Assembly (NCBI GenBank): GCA_001939145.1
Contig: LSRX01000290.1
Span: forward strand, 588,115 to 652,114
Direction: 5' to 3'
Length of the DNA: 64,000 nt
Source: Symbiodinium microadriaticum
Lineage: Eukaryota > Sar > Dinophyceae > Suessiales > Symbiodiniaceae
Part shown: positions 22,801 to 34,600 of the stretch, in pieces
Numbering within the stretch: the first letter of the stretch is position 1
Layout: every line of letters begins with the position of its first letter
The notes under the pieces: generated by a model
Told to the model about the DNA's origin: nothing
Database searches by the model: none
Seen by the model: the letters and a program-made list of their open reading frames with translations, nothing else
Position numbers and translations under genes: made by a program

Positions 22801-25225
22801 CTCAAACTTAGCAACACGGAGTGGTCGTTTCTTCTGCAGTCGAGGTTGACCCAGCATGCATCACTGTAGCAGCATGGCGACAGCTACCCAACCGAAGAAA
22901 GCACGAAGACATCACATGTTCATAGAGATTCCGGCATCATGCCCATGCCATCTTTCGCAGCTACAGTGTAGTCATATCTGTCCAAATTTGGCTTCGATGG
23001 AACACTATTTGTCACCTGGGTGTGGACTTGCCGCAGCGCGTTGACGTGCTTTACGAGCCGAGACCTCGTTTTGCCCAGGCCTCGAGGCCTTCGAGCTGCA
23101 GCAGAAGCAGCGGGTGCAGGAAGCCGAGGCCATTTCCAGCAATCCAAAAGTTTCCCTAACCGTTCAGGGCGTTTAGGGTTCAGGGTTTAGGGTTCCCTAA
23201 CCAGTTGCAATGGATAGTAGAGATTGCGAACTATAGTGCCCGGAAAATAAGACCCCAGGGCTGCAGGCTGGCTGTGTTTCCGTGGCTGTCGGGTTCCAAG
23301 GCTCTCGGAGGAGACCAAGTCCAGGCTTTGTCGCTTTTTGGTGTTAGGGCAGGTACTGTACCTGGTGCTTAAGGCGATTCTGAAGCTCCTGCTGCCGGGT
23401 TTTTTTTAGCCTTTGGATGAACATGGCCCCATAGGTCCCTGAACAGCAGAAGAGGACATGTTGGAAGATACAGACACCTCACAGTGCACATATCTGGAGT
23501 TCGCATTCGGACGGTCGACGAAGGGCGCACGCGTCTTTCATGTTCTTTGCTTGTGCATCTTCTGCAGTTGAGAAGGGTTGCATCCGATTCGGGGCCTGCG
23601 GGCGGTCTACATGAAGCCATCCTAAAGTCAAACACAACTAGCCGGACCTCCAGCAGACCGCGAGCCAGGCTCAGCTAAGCAGCAGGCACTGAAAGAATCT
23701 TAGCAAACTCCACATGTCCAAACGCCGGACGCTCCAAGCTGAGAGAAAGCGTGCGTCTAAAGACACAGCCCAAACACAAGGCAAAGCACAACAAAAGCAA
23801 CGGCCTATTCCTTCCGAAGGTCTCCGACCAAGTGCCAGAAGAGGGGGAGATGCCCAAGGCATCGAACATCTCAGGCCCAAAGTCAACGAGGAAACATACG
23901 TAGGTCATGAGCCTTGCAGGGCACATATAGGAATGGGTGCAAGACAGAGGCAGAGAGATGTCACCAGTAGGGCAGGTGCTCTGGCATGTCTTGGGCGATG
24001 GGACCCCTGGCCGGGCCTTTTGATTGTCTATTCCATCCAGTCTTACATCGTGCATGGTGGCCAGATCTTGCTGAGTAGTCTTCAGAGTGGGTCTGGTTTT
24101 AATGGATGTCCATGGATGGTTTTTCTGCAATCCATGGCGGGTGTAGCCACTGCGGTATCATTGCAAACCAAGAGATGGTAAACCCCGTAATACATCTAAG
24201 CTGCTCTGTGGGTCACGTTCCCAAGCACGAGGTGTCCCACACAGCAAGCCCGAAACCCACAAACAACCTCTCACACAGCCTGTCCCAAAGACAATCTCCA
24301 AAGCCAAATCGAATTACTATTATGTTTTGGGTAGGTATCCCCCAGATAGGTACTTATGGACTTATGGTTTGGGTAGGTATCCCCTTAGGACTTAGAACCC
24401 TTTTTGGGTATCTCGGCCGAGCCCCCTTTGCCCTGACAGGTTCGACGCGCAAGGCCGGTGGGCAGAAGCTTTTGAAAGCACAAGTTTTAGGTTTTGGGGT
24501 TTAGGGTTTAGGGTTTCGGGGTTTAGGGGTTCATGTATGTATAGGAGATTATAGGAGTAGATGTGTAGTTATGTGTTTCTGTATGCAGATTCATAGCATC
24601 GACTATGTTTACATACATACACCTGTAGTTTTATACCTGCTTACATAGAACACAATAACCATGCCTGTGATGTTGCACATGTGTTTTTGTGCTTGTGGGG
24701 CTAGACTTATCTATTTGCTTCTTGTATGATTAATGTTAGTATTTGGCATTTGCCGTGTGCTACTCACGTTCCTGTTCACATTCAAGGAGTTGAGGGGGGT
24801 GTCAATGTGGGATTTCGCCAAGTCCTCTGCCTCTTGCGCACCCAACATCGCAAGTCCCAAGCAGGCCCGGGTCAAAGACATGAACCCCACAAGGCCGTAA
24901 AGCTCGCTAGGCGGGCTGAAAGAAAACCGGAGGTTTAACTTTTGCTGACGCCCTAAAGCCCGAGACGTTGTACATTTCTTGTTCGAGAGTATGCAAAAGT
25001 GGGGATACTGTATATGATGTGTGCATTAAGCCTTCATTAATATAAGGTTAAGGGTGTATAGTATAGGATGCACAACTGGATGTGTGGCTTGTCTCCTGTA
25101 AAATCATATCCTGCCTGACGATAAACTGCTACACAGGTACGGGTTCGTTGTCATTCTTTGCCTTCCATGAGGTACATTGTGTTCGATGTTGTAATTCTTT
25201 ATATACCTACATATACATACTTACC
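19840..25225. other. Unique-looking region without a confident gene
   Basis: The most interesting part is 20461-21031, where both strands are open for about 160 codons (minus 20461-20943, plus 20546-21031). One may be an ancient exon, but neither resembles a family I know. A near-perfect direct repeat TTGGGTAGGTATCCCC lies at 24325 and 24367. Short TTTAGGG-like blocks occur at 22423, 23171 and 24486. No RNA gene was recognised. Confidence 0.35.
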
Positions 25226-25252
25226 TTAAGTAAGTATATATATATATATATA
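25226..25252. repeat. Short (TA)n array
   Basis: A TA run follows TAAGTAAGTA and precedes CACACAAC. Confidence 0.85.
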
Positions 25253-25259
25253 CACACAA

Positions 25260-26500
25260 CGAATGCTAGGCTGCAGTTGCTATGTTTTTCTTCAGTTCCA
25301 AGCAGTAATTAAGCAAAGGAGACCACATATGTACAGCAAGTTGAACCCTAACGTACGTGGAAATCTGCATCCTAACGCACGTGGAAATCTGCATACAGCC
25401 AAAACCAAGCCAAAGTCGCAGGGGTCGCCGGTCGCCCCTGGAGGTACCGAGCATGGGCTCAGTGGACCCGCGCGTGCGTGGGGGACAGAAGCAGAGACCG
25501 AAACTCGGCTTCCTCGGAGTCATTAGTCGCAAAACGTCTGCAAGCATCATTGAATCATCTGGGGCATCTTTGTGCAGGCTTCAGGCCTCCATTGTTTGCA
25601 TTGAGCTTTTCATCACCACATCCATCAAGTTGGAGCACTTGCTTTAAAGGATTTCACCTTGTTCGTTGCTGCCGGATTCGTCCACGACGTCGAGCTTTCA
25701 ATCAGATGCAGTCCCCATTTCAAGAGCGGAAGACCACGCACATCAGACGGGAGAGCAGAAAGAAGGAATCTGCGAATTGCAAACCTGATCACGCCAACCT
25801 GAGCTTCAGCACAAGAGTCCCCCCTCCACACAGCTAGCCATGAGTTGTCACTGCGCCTTAATCCGTGGATGCCAGCGTCATGACTCATGAGAGGAAGCGG
25901 GTTTCGGTGGCCTACGGTCCATGCAGGCAGGCGTTCGCATGAGCGTAGCGGTTGCAGTTGCAGCATCAGAGAGCCACTAATGTTGCAAGCTGGCCTTATG
26001 GTCCAAGGGTTCTGACTGGGTCTTGGCAGTTAACCATGAATGTCAGTGCATAGGACGGGCCGAAGCAAAGTGGAGAGACATGAGGGCTTGCGCCAAGCGC
26101 GGTTACCTCCGATGGCAGTCTTGAGAGGAGTGGATCCTGCAACCTCTACGTGGCCGTCCGCTGTGAGGCAACCGGCATCGCAGCAAATCGGCTTAGAGTT
26201 TGGTTTCAGATCACGAAAAACTGGCAGGTCTGGCGTCTTCCCAATAAAGACGGCGACATGCTACCGGCAGCACAGCTGACTAGCACTGTTTTGGAGACTT
26301 TTCATGTCGTCTTGCCCCCCAGAGGCCGATATGGTTGAAAGGATGAGGCATTTGAGGTCCCGTGGCGGGGGGCAGCTCACGACAGACAGCCTGCTCAGGG
26401 GTCCCGAAAGTGCCGTCAAATTCCTGAGGACGTCCCTATGCGGCCCCCGTGTAGGAGAACGACGGACAGGCTAATTCGGGGCCATGTATGCACGCATGTA
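25260..26500. other. No recognisable gene
   Basis: A short direct repeat (AACGYACGTGGAAATCTGCA) occurs twice at 25348-25396. Overlapping frames on both strands reach 119 codons (plus 25478-25837, minus 25625-25966) without recognisable motifs. Confidence 0.45.
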
Positions 26501-26519
26501 TGTGTAAGTATATGTTTTT

Positions 26520-27490
26520 GGTTTTAATGTAGATGTACATGTAGATTAGATGTATATGTAGATCCGTAACTATGTGTACATATGTGTATATACATATGTA
26601 TATATACATATGTATATATGTGCGTATGTATATATATATACACACATGTGTTTGTGCGTGTATGTAGATGTAGGTGCAGGTGCAGATGCGCATGTAGATG
26701 TAGATGTGTGTGTGTGTATGTATGTATGTATGTATGTATGTATGTATGTATGCATGCATGCATGCATGCATGCATGCATGCATGCATGTGCAGATGCGCA
26801 TGTAGATGTAGATGTGTGTGTGTGTATGTATGTATGTATGTATGTATGTATGTATGTATGCATGCATGCATGCATGCATGCATGCATGCATGCATGTATG
26901 TGTGTGTGTATATATGTGCATGTGTGTATGCGTGTGTGTATGTGTGTATGTATGTATGTATGTATGTATGTATGTATGTACGTATGTACGTATGTAATGT
27001 AATGTAATGTAATGTAATGTAATGTCATGTAATGTCATGTAATGTCATGTAATGTCATGTAATGTCATGTAATGTAACGTAATGTAACGTAATGTAACGT
27101 AATGTAACGTAATGTAATGTAATGCAATGTAATGTAATGTAAATGTAAATGTAAATGTAAATGTAAATGTAAATGTAAATGTAAATGTAATGTAATGTAA
27201 TGTAATGTAAAATGAAATGTAATGTAAATGTAATGTAATGTAATGTAATGTAATGTAATGTATATGTGTATGTGTGTATGTGTGTATGTGTGTATGTATG
27301 TATGTATGTATGTATGTATGTATGTATGTATGTATGTATGTTAGGTAGATAGGTAGGTAGATAGGTAGGTAGGTAGGTAGGTAGGTAGGTAGGTAGGTAG
27401 GTTATGCACGTACGTATGTAATGTTCGTTTGGATGGATGGACGGACGGACGGACGGATGGATGGATGGATGGATGGATCGATGCAGGCTT
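26520..27490. repeat. Compound microsatellite of about 970 bp
   Basis: In order: TGTA/ATGTAG variants; GTAT then GCAT arrays that occur twice, each led by GTGCAGATGCGCATGTAGAT (26676 and 26788); GTGTAT; a TAATG pentamer array with TCATG and TAACG variants (about 26995-27135); an AAATGT hexamer block (27140-27190); TAATG again; GTAT (27290-27340); GTAG (27345-27400); and GGAT/GGAC (27432-27478). Confidence 0.93.
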
Positions 27491-28113
27491 GTAGGTTTGT
27501 AGGATTTGTAGGTATGTAGGTAATTATGTGTGTCTAAGTCTAGACAGCGATAACTTGCAATGGCCAGTTGTCCCACGTCTTCTGGAAAGTGTCGTCTGCT
27601 CAGGACAGCCCGTTGCTGCAAGCGCTGCAAGATCGAGCTGCCGGTGAAGTGGGTCGCCTTCTCGGGCACCTTGGCACTGAGCTCCTGAAAAACTCCATGT
27701 GCCAAAGAGGGCCATCCTTTCCAACGACTCCCTCAACATAACATCGTCATTTTCCTGGGGTTGTGGACAAGCTCCTGGTTCCAAAACCTTGATGATCTTG
27801 AGACGCTTTTTTCCGCGTTACTTGGCTCGTGGATGACGGTCTTGGGCTTTAGGTGCTTTCCGTTCCAGATCCTCTGTCCGAGTTCTTGCCTGTGAGACAA
27901 GAGAACCTCAAGCCCATGCCATGCACAAGGCTTGTGGGCAACTGGAGCCTGGTCGATGTATCTCTGACCGAGCGGCGCGTGGGGCATTAAGAATATCGGG
28001 GTTTGTTGCTTCCCGGGCTTCTGAGTTTGCGGAGCCTGCCACAGTCAGCGGCTCGGGAAGTTCAGGCTTTTCATTGCCTGCCGACCCGATGTTTTCAAGT
28101 CCCCGAAGTTGTA
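27490..28113 (-). other. Weak minus-strand reading frame upstream of the transporter
   Basis: On the minus strand the frame from 27987 is open to 27733 and, after a single stop, stays open in the same frame across 27705-27530. It could be an exon pair or the decayed flank of the retrogene insertion site. I recognise no family. Confidence 0.2.
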
Positions 28114-28130
28114 AGCCATTTTGGCTCAAG
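28114..28130 (+). other. Relict dinoflagellate spliced leader
   Basis: AGCCATTTTGGCTCAAG matches the last 17 bases of the dinoflagellate trans-spliced leader exactly (canonical end CGTAGCCATTTTGGCTCAAG). The three bases before it are GTA, giving one extra A relative to the leader. In genomic DNA such a leader marks a gene copied back from a mature trans-spliced mRNA. Confidence 0.92.
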
Positions 28131-28184
28131 ATTTATCACGCCATCCCATACTACCATCCGCTACCGAAGACATCCCGTCGAGCA

Positions 28185-29144
28185 ATGGCATCCCTCCCCA
28201 CGCAGCAGTTTGAGATCCTCGTGGCATGCACGTGCAACTGCTTCTCCTCGGTGGGGATGCTCCTCTTCAACAAACTGGCTGTCCAGGCCCTGCCTTTGGA
28301 GTGCAGTTTGGTGTGGCTGCAGCTCTTCTTTGCAGCATTCTTCATGCTTATCTTTGGCTTCCCCTACTTGCACATTGGCTCCATGAAGGACTTCCTACGC
28401 TGGTGCATGGTGGTCCCGTTCTTCACCGGCATGCTCATGACTTCCATTCTTGCGTTGAAGAAGGCACCGATGTCCCTGGTTATCGTCCTCCGGAGCGCAT
28501 CGCCCCTCTTTTCCCTCATCTTCGAGCGCTTCTACCCGGAGCCACTGCGCATCAGTGGGCCCATGGTCTGCGCCATCGTGGTGATGGTCGCCGGGGCGGT
28601 CATGTACGTCTCTCAGCTCCATGCTGAGCACTGGGAGGGCATCGGCTGGGTGATGCTGAACAGCATCGTTGCAGTGTGCGATCGGCTGCTGCAGCGCTTG
28701 CTGCTGTCGAAGGAGCAGCACCCTGTGGACATCTCCAAGACAGGCATCACTGTCATCAACAACATGATGGGCCTGATCCCAGTGGGCATGGCAGCCTACT
28801 TCACGGGAGAAGTCGGCCAGTTCCCCTATGCGTACGCCAACCTCACAGGCTTGGACAAGGTCTACATCGGCTTAAGCTGTGTCATCGGTCTGTCCATCGG
28901 CTTCACGGGAATCTGGGCCCAGAGTCTGATCAGTGCGACCAGCTTCCTTGTCATGGTCAATGCCAACAAGTTCGTCATTATTGGTATCGAAGCCTTTGGC
29001 ATGCACACAAAGGTGCTGACCCATGGCCAGATTCTCGGTGCCTCCCTGTCCATCTTGGGCGGCATCCTCTACGGGAAAGCACGCCAGCAGATCGAACAGG
29101 AGGAAGAGGAAAGGAAGCAATTGCTGCCCAGCGTGAAGGTGTAG
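28185..29144 (+). CDS. Nucleotide-sugar / triose-phosphate-type transporter (intronless retrogene)
   Basis: A 319-residue multispanning membrane protein of the drug/metabolite transporter superfamily, closest in layout to plant and protist nucleotide-sugar transporters (SLC35 or GONST3-like, GDP-mannose type). It probably exchanges nucleotide sugars across Golgi or ER membranes; the substrate is not readable. About ten hydrophobic segments lie near residues 10-28, 39-60, 72-92, 96-115, 125-142, 152-168, 186-206, 224-244, 246-268 and 281-297. LFNK at 27-30 and NANKF at 259-263 match the Asn-Lys motifs in the two halves of the family. The tail (298-319) is Gln/Glu/Arg-rich and cytosolic. Length is usual for the family. 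The start chosen is the first ATG after the relict leader, giving a 54-base 5' UTR; the frame stays open 88 codons further upstream by chance. The absence of introns, unusual for this lineage, agrees with retroposition. No poly(A) tract remains. Confidence 0.9.
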   Translation: MASLPTQQFEILVACTCNCFSSVGMLLFNKLAVQALPLECSLVWLQLFFAAFFMLIFGFPYLHIGSMKDFLRWCMVVPFFTGMLMTSILALKKAPMSLVIVLRSASPLFSLIFERFYPEPLRISGPMVCAIVVMVAGAVMYVSQLHAEHWEGIGWVMLNSIVAVCDRLLQRLLLSKEQHPVDISKTGITVINNMMGLIPVGMAAYFTGEVGQFPYAYANLTGLDKVYIGLSCVIGLSIGFTGIWAQSLISATSFLVMVNANKFVIIGIEAFGMHTKVLTHGQILGASLSILGGILYGKARQQIEQEEEERKQLLPSVKV

Positions 29145-32100
29145 CGATTTTGATTTTAGCTGTTAGGGGTGGCTAATGAGCTCACCCACAGCTTGACCCG
29201 TGCTTTCCTACATGCCTTAAGGGCTGATTGATTTAACAGCACGGTGGCAAATCAGAGGCATGTGCAGTGGTATGCTGTGCAGCTTACTGTGTCTCAGGTC
29301 GTGCAGCAGGGGAGTGTCTTGAAGCGTTTCTTCGCGGGGCCTAGTTACTGGAGCCGCTTCCGTTTTGTGCTTCCTGTTCTGTCTAATTAATATTAATATA
29401 TGGTGTTCCGTAGAGTGCTGCCCAGTCGCCTCAGTCTGCCATCCTTTTTTGGCTGTCTTATTTTGGAGGCCGCGGCATGCTTCCCCGCTGGAAGTGGCGC
29501 ATGTGCCCTGGACAATTTGGGGATCGTATGAGCATTCAGTGCCGCGGAACTTGGAGGCCATGTGGCATCTAGCTGCACCCTCTTCTGCGTAGCTTTCGGG
29601 ATCGGTTTTGTAACCAAGTGGAAGTTTGGTAGATTCCTGTGTGCTCTAGCTTCCTGGCAAACCTCGATGCAACATGGGAGCGGTTGCATGAATCGCACCG
29701 GATTTCGCAGCTTTCCGCGGCCCTGGAAGTCTTGACGAGACCCCATCCTCCACGAAGGCTACAAAGGCTTATAAGCTAATGGTAAAGCAATGCAGTCAAT
29801 GACCGCTAAGTCCTCGCCTGGTGCTTTTAGCCCTACTACCGATTGTCGTACCATTTCAGATATAGGATGATGCAGGGCAGTTGGAGAAAAGCTAGGATAC
29901 GGAACCGCCCCCAGAAAAAATGCCCTGAACGTCCCACGAAGCTATGTGCGAAAGGATTTGCAGCGATATGTTCGAAACAAGGACCCCGCAAATAAAGAAC
30001 ACAGGCGGAACCTGCATTCCGCTTCGATGGGTTTCCGTGGAACTACGACCCGTTGCATCTTGGACTGACGATTTCGGGTGCAGCTGAGACATTGGGCGAC
30101 AGGACGGTATGGGGACTAAGCGGGTCAGTCGCGTGCCCTTCGTGTCGGTTCTCCGATGCTAACCACCGCCATACCTGGAACCTGCACAAGAGAGCTTCTG
30201 TCACGCATGCTGCAGAGACTGTGCAGTGCAGCTCTTTCAATGGCGTCCCAGTTGATTGCATTGCACGGCCAGGCACGGGAACATGACCGGAAGATGGAAC
30301 GTGCCCCGGCAAAAACAATGACAGTCCTTCGGGTTAGATTCCCTGCATTGTACTTCACGATTTTCCTGTCCCAGCCGAGAATTGCACGCGACCGTAGTGG
30401 TGTGGCTAGGACGGTCTTGCATCGCTGGCATGGCATCAGTGGCTTGGGTTTCCGAGACCTCCTGTGCTCAACGTATGCTTCCGAAGTACATACAGTACGT
30501 ACTTCATGCAGAACCGATAGCATTCACAAGGCCACCATTCCGTTTGCAGTGGTCGCGGCATGATTCAGCATGAATGAAAGTAAGCACTCCTGACTTCAGA
30601 GTGATCTACTGGAGGCTCGTTGGTGAGCTGTCCTTAACTGCTGTGTCAAGTTCAAGGGCACGAACTTGTAAGCGGAAATAAGGAAATTGGCGCAGACATC
30701 GACCCCCGCCTGCGCATGGAGGAGAAAGGTTTGGAGCAGCCGCTTGACGCGCGGGAGTGACGGCGGGGAGGCCATCTGAAGGCAGTGCAGAACTGGGGTA
30801 CATAATATATGGTTAGTACTTTAGTACCCCACTATTTAGGTAACTGGAGCCCTAGGGGTAGGTCGGGCCCGGTCGGCAAACGAAGACAATGAGAACTTCT
30901 GACAGCCAAGGCTTCTTATCGGCTTCTTCGCGTCTCGGCAAGATGCAGAAGGGCAATTGTCACTGCTCTCGACTTGCATAGAGATAGTCTTGGGTCTTGA
31001 ACGAACAGTGGCTGTAGAGTCGGCTCAGAACCGCATGGAGTGGATCTAGCAAAAGCAAAGCACGGTGAGTGTCGTAGTCCATCATCAAAAAGCCAAGTCG
31101 TGAATGCAGCATCAGCATCCGTCCTGCACCATGACAGCCAGTTAGACGGCCTTATGTAAATTAGGCTTATAGGCTCGACATCGTGCTGCAATGAATCTTT
31201 GTGCGCCCGGGCTTTGTGGACTGCAGGTCCTGATGGCTTTGATATTCGCTGTGCTAGGCCTCTTGGTTTCATTGCGTTGCCGCAAGTTAGCCATGTCGCT
31301 TCGGCTTTGTCTCGAAGTCTTCTACGGAACTATCTACCTCGTTGCAAAGATGCCCACACGTTCCCCTGTGAGGTGATTCCTCTCGATACATGTGCCATCC
31401 AGAACGAATATCGTTCTAGGCTGCAGGGTTTCATTGGTCCGCTGCTGCTACCTGCTACCGCTTGAACCCATGGAGAGTTGGGCCAAGCATTCCGACAATG
31501 AAGTCCTGTCCTTGCCAAGGGCAGCAGCGGTTGGCATTGACGTCCTCACATTCTCTGACTATGGCAGATCGCTCTGCTGATGCTTGTCATGCAGATGCGC
31601 ACAGCATGCGATTGCGCGCATGATTGCGATGCTTCACCAGGCTTGAATACAGTAGGACCATCAGCGCAGGTGAGTTCCTCAGATGCGTCCGTAGCTCTTT
31701 CTGAAGCATGGCTACAAGCCATGCCTCTTTCAAAGTACCATCATGCTTGAGGACCACTTGAGCAATCGTACCCCGAGTGCTAATGATGTGACGACCTTCT
31801 GCTTTTTCATCTGAGTGCGGCCAGAATTTATCGTAAAGCACGCAGGGCTTCTCTGAAGATGATAGCAGGTCGTAGTCTGGCTAGACTTGAGTCTAGGAGC
31901 AGAAAAGGGCTTGTAGAGAGCACTCAGGGTGGTCGAACATCAATTCCCTTTCCGGGGCTTCTCTCTCCGGTCATTCTCAAGTTGCAGATTGGAACAAACC
32001 TTCTTTCCGTTACTATACTCGCACATCGCCACAGGACTGGCATGCGGTTGGAGGTCTTGGCGCTCGAACCTTCAGGCCGGGTCAGGTCTGGATTGCTGGA

Positions 32101-33355
32101 ACTTATGCACTCAGCCGCTTTTGGGGCCTCATGATTTCGTGAACCCAGCAGCTTGCAGGAGACCCTGGCCGATGAAGCGAGAGACCAAAAAAATGCTCGG
32201 CATGCGCACTGCGTGACCAGCTGGTTTTAGAAGCTTGCCGACCACTTTAAAATGAGCAACAACTACTGGGAGTCCTTTCATCAGCAAGCCGCCAGCCGGA
32301 GCACAACATTAACCATTGTGGCCGTTGAGACAGTCCTGACCATTACCTTCGAGGTTGGCCTTGTTCAACCAATCCAGGAGCTACCACAGAGATAGCCAAG
32401 TGCGAGGTGGACAAGTTGCAGGGTAATCAATCTCATACTTTATCCCAGCGGCTGTAGGCTATAGAATAGCGACATGAGCATCGGAAACCCCTTGATCCCA
32501 AGGCTTTACCATTGGCACCCTCAGCGACTTGTGTCTGGGAGAGCAGTTTTAAGTACAATCACATTTTTCGCCTTTGTTCCAAAATCCTTTGTAGTCTGCA
32601 AGCTCACTTACAACAGGCCTCCCCCTGCCTTCCATGGCTGGCTTCGGATTTGGGAATTGTTCAGAATTGCGCGAAGCATCTGGCAGCTTAATCTTCGGGT
32701 GGCAGGGGGTCGTCCTCAAACAGCGGCGGGATCCTCCATGGAAGTTCCTTGCCACTCTCTGTTTGAAGTCATGAAGAGCCCGGACGTGGCCTTGATGTGC
32801 CCCGAAGTAGCTTCCATTGGAGTGGATCCTGGGAAACCTGAAATCTCCAAGGGTACTAGCACTTCTGGGAACCGTTAGTGCTGAATCCTGAACCCTACGA
32901 AAGTTTGAGGCTTACAACCTGCAAACCGTATAAATTATGCCTATAAATCCTACGCCCTCCACGGGCCGAATTTGAGTGACCGGGCTTTGGAGCCTGGCCG
33001 TTCCAAAGAGTGACGACGGAAGTGGAGTCGATCCAATATTTCGATAGTACTCTAGCAAGACTCGAGTGATACGGTATGGTAGAATATATTGTTATAGTGA
33101 AATGGTAGCGTTGCTGCATTGGTAGAATAGCATAACAATTTGGCTTCCAGTACGCTTGCAACCTGCACGGGGCTCAGCAGGGTCATCTTCTGGCAAAATC
33201 TCCCCATCAGATCTGCGCGGAGTGCGGCCCGAAAAAGGGCTGCAGCAGCTTGCCCACGACACGAGCACAGTTGCACAAGTGTTTGCACGAAGCCCTTGAG
33301 AAACACCGATCACTTGCTGAGACCGTGGTCTGACCGCTCATCACGCGTCTATGAT
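29145..33355. other. No recognisable gene
   Basis: Frames of up to 135 codons occur on both strands (30125-30563 is open on plus and minus). A small hairpin, GGGGTACATAATATATGG with an inverted GTACTTTAGTACCCC, stands at 30795-30830. Nothing else stands out. Confidence 0.45.
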
Positions 33356-33359
33356 CACA

Positions 33360-33690
33360 CTTCTATCTATCTGTCTGTCTACCTACTGTACCTGTCTATC
33401 TATCCATCTATCTATCTGTCTATCTGTCTGTCTGTCTATCCGTCTATCTGTCTATCGATCGATCGATCTATCTGTCTATCTATCTATCTATCTATCTATC
33501 TATATCTATATCTAGCTTTATCTATGTATCTACCTATCTATCTATATTTATTTATTTCTATCTTTCTATCTACCTATCTTTCTATTATTTTTGTGTTTTC
33601 GTTCTTTCTGGCTTTCTATCTTCCTATCTACCTATCTATCTATCCATCTATCTATCCATCTATCTATCTATCTATCTATCTGCACACCTT
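33360..33690. repeat. (TCTA)n / (TCTG)n microsatellite
   Basis: About 330 bases of TCTA tetramers with TCTG, TCGA and TTTA variants. The long plus frame across it (Ile/Tyr/Leu/Ser-rich) is repeat-driven. Confidence 0.93.
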
Positions 33691-33929
33691 GGACGTTCTT
33701 TGTTGTCGTCGCCAACCTCGCCCGACCCTGTCGAGCACGAGTGCTAATCTCCTTGTACGCATGCATGAAACACTGAAGCAAAAGCCTAAGAACATACAGG
33801 TATGGCTTTCCCATCTATTTCCTCTCTGTCTACATATGCTCTTACGGAAGTTCTGCGATGGGTCGTGTGCAGATCCTCCCGAGACTGCGTCTTTCATGTT
33901 GGTCATCTGTCTATCTATCCCTCTACCGA

Positions 33930-34330
33930 CCTATACGTACATACGTACATATGTACATACATATACATATACATACATGCATGCATGCATACATACATAC
34001 ATACATGCATGCATGCACACATAAGAGTTCATACTAACATGTGCGTACGTGCGCACATGTGTACTGTACAAACAAATAAATATATATATATATATAGATA
34101 TATACATACATACATATATATATATGTATATGTATATACATACATACATACATACATACATANTGCAGGATTTCTGTCATCAGCCGTAGTAAGTAGTTAT
34201 TTCATAGACTTATATACATACATACATATATATATATGTATATGTATATACATACATACATACATACATACATACATACACATAAATACATAGATAGATA
34301 GGTAGGTAGATAGGTAGGTAGGTAGATAGC
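33930..34330. repeat. CATA, CATG, TA and GATA microsatellites with an N
   Basis: CATA/CATG tetramers (33935-34020), TA (34079-34095), then CATA. The bases 34099-34162 are repeated at 34211-34274 on the other side of the N at 34163. GATA/GGTA tetramers end the block (34290-34350). Confidence 0.9.
34164..34200. mobile_element. Fragment of fold-back family C
   Basis: TGCAGGATTTCTGTCATC and the bases after it resemble the right end of the family C element at 37739-37886 (TGCAGGATTTATATCACC). Only this end is present; the rest is lost at the N. Confidence 0.5.
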
Positions 34331-34518
34331 TAGCTAGATAGATAGATATTTATTTAGTTGTTTCTTTATGCCCTTACGGAGGTTCTTCGACGGGTCTTGT
34401 GCAGATCCTCCTGCGACTGCGTCTTCCCTTATGGTGTTCGATTTCCTGCCTGGGACTCGAGCTCCAAATGTTGGGTAACGGGTACAGAGACTCAGAGACC
34501 ATGGTCTAAATTAGTAGC

Positions 34519-34600
34519 TACCTAAAGTCTCCACCGTAGTTCCTTTGGGGATTAGCCTATAGGATCTTTGTTAAACCACAAAAAGGAGCCTCTAGACATG
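34519..34600. mobile_element. MITE-like family A copy 3 (decayed)
   Basis: The left end reads TACCTAAAGTCTCC then CGTAGTTCCTTTGGGG, matching family A copy 1. The right end is reduced to CACAAAAAGGAG. It lies in otherwise unique sequence. Confidence 0.65.

Noticed and set aside
33140-34024. 294-codon plus-strand frame rich in Ile, Tyr, Leu and Ser
   Set aside because: Most of it is the translation of the TCTA microsatellite.
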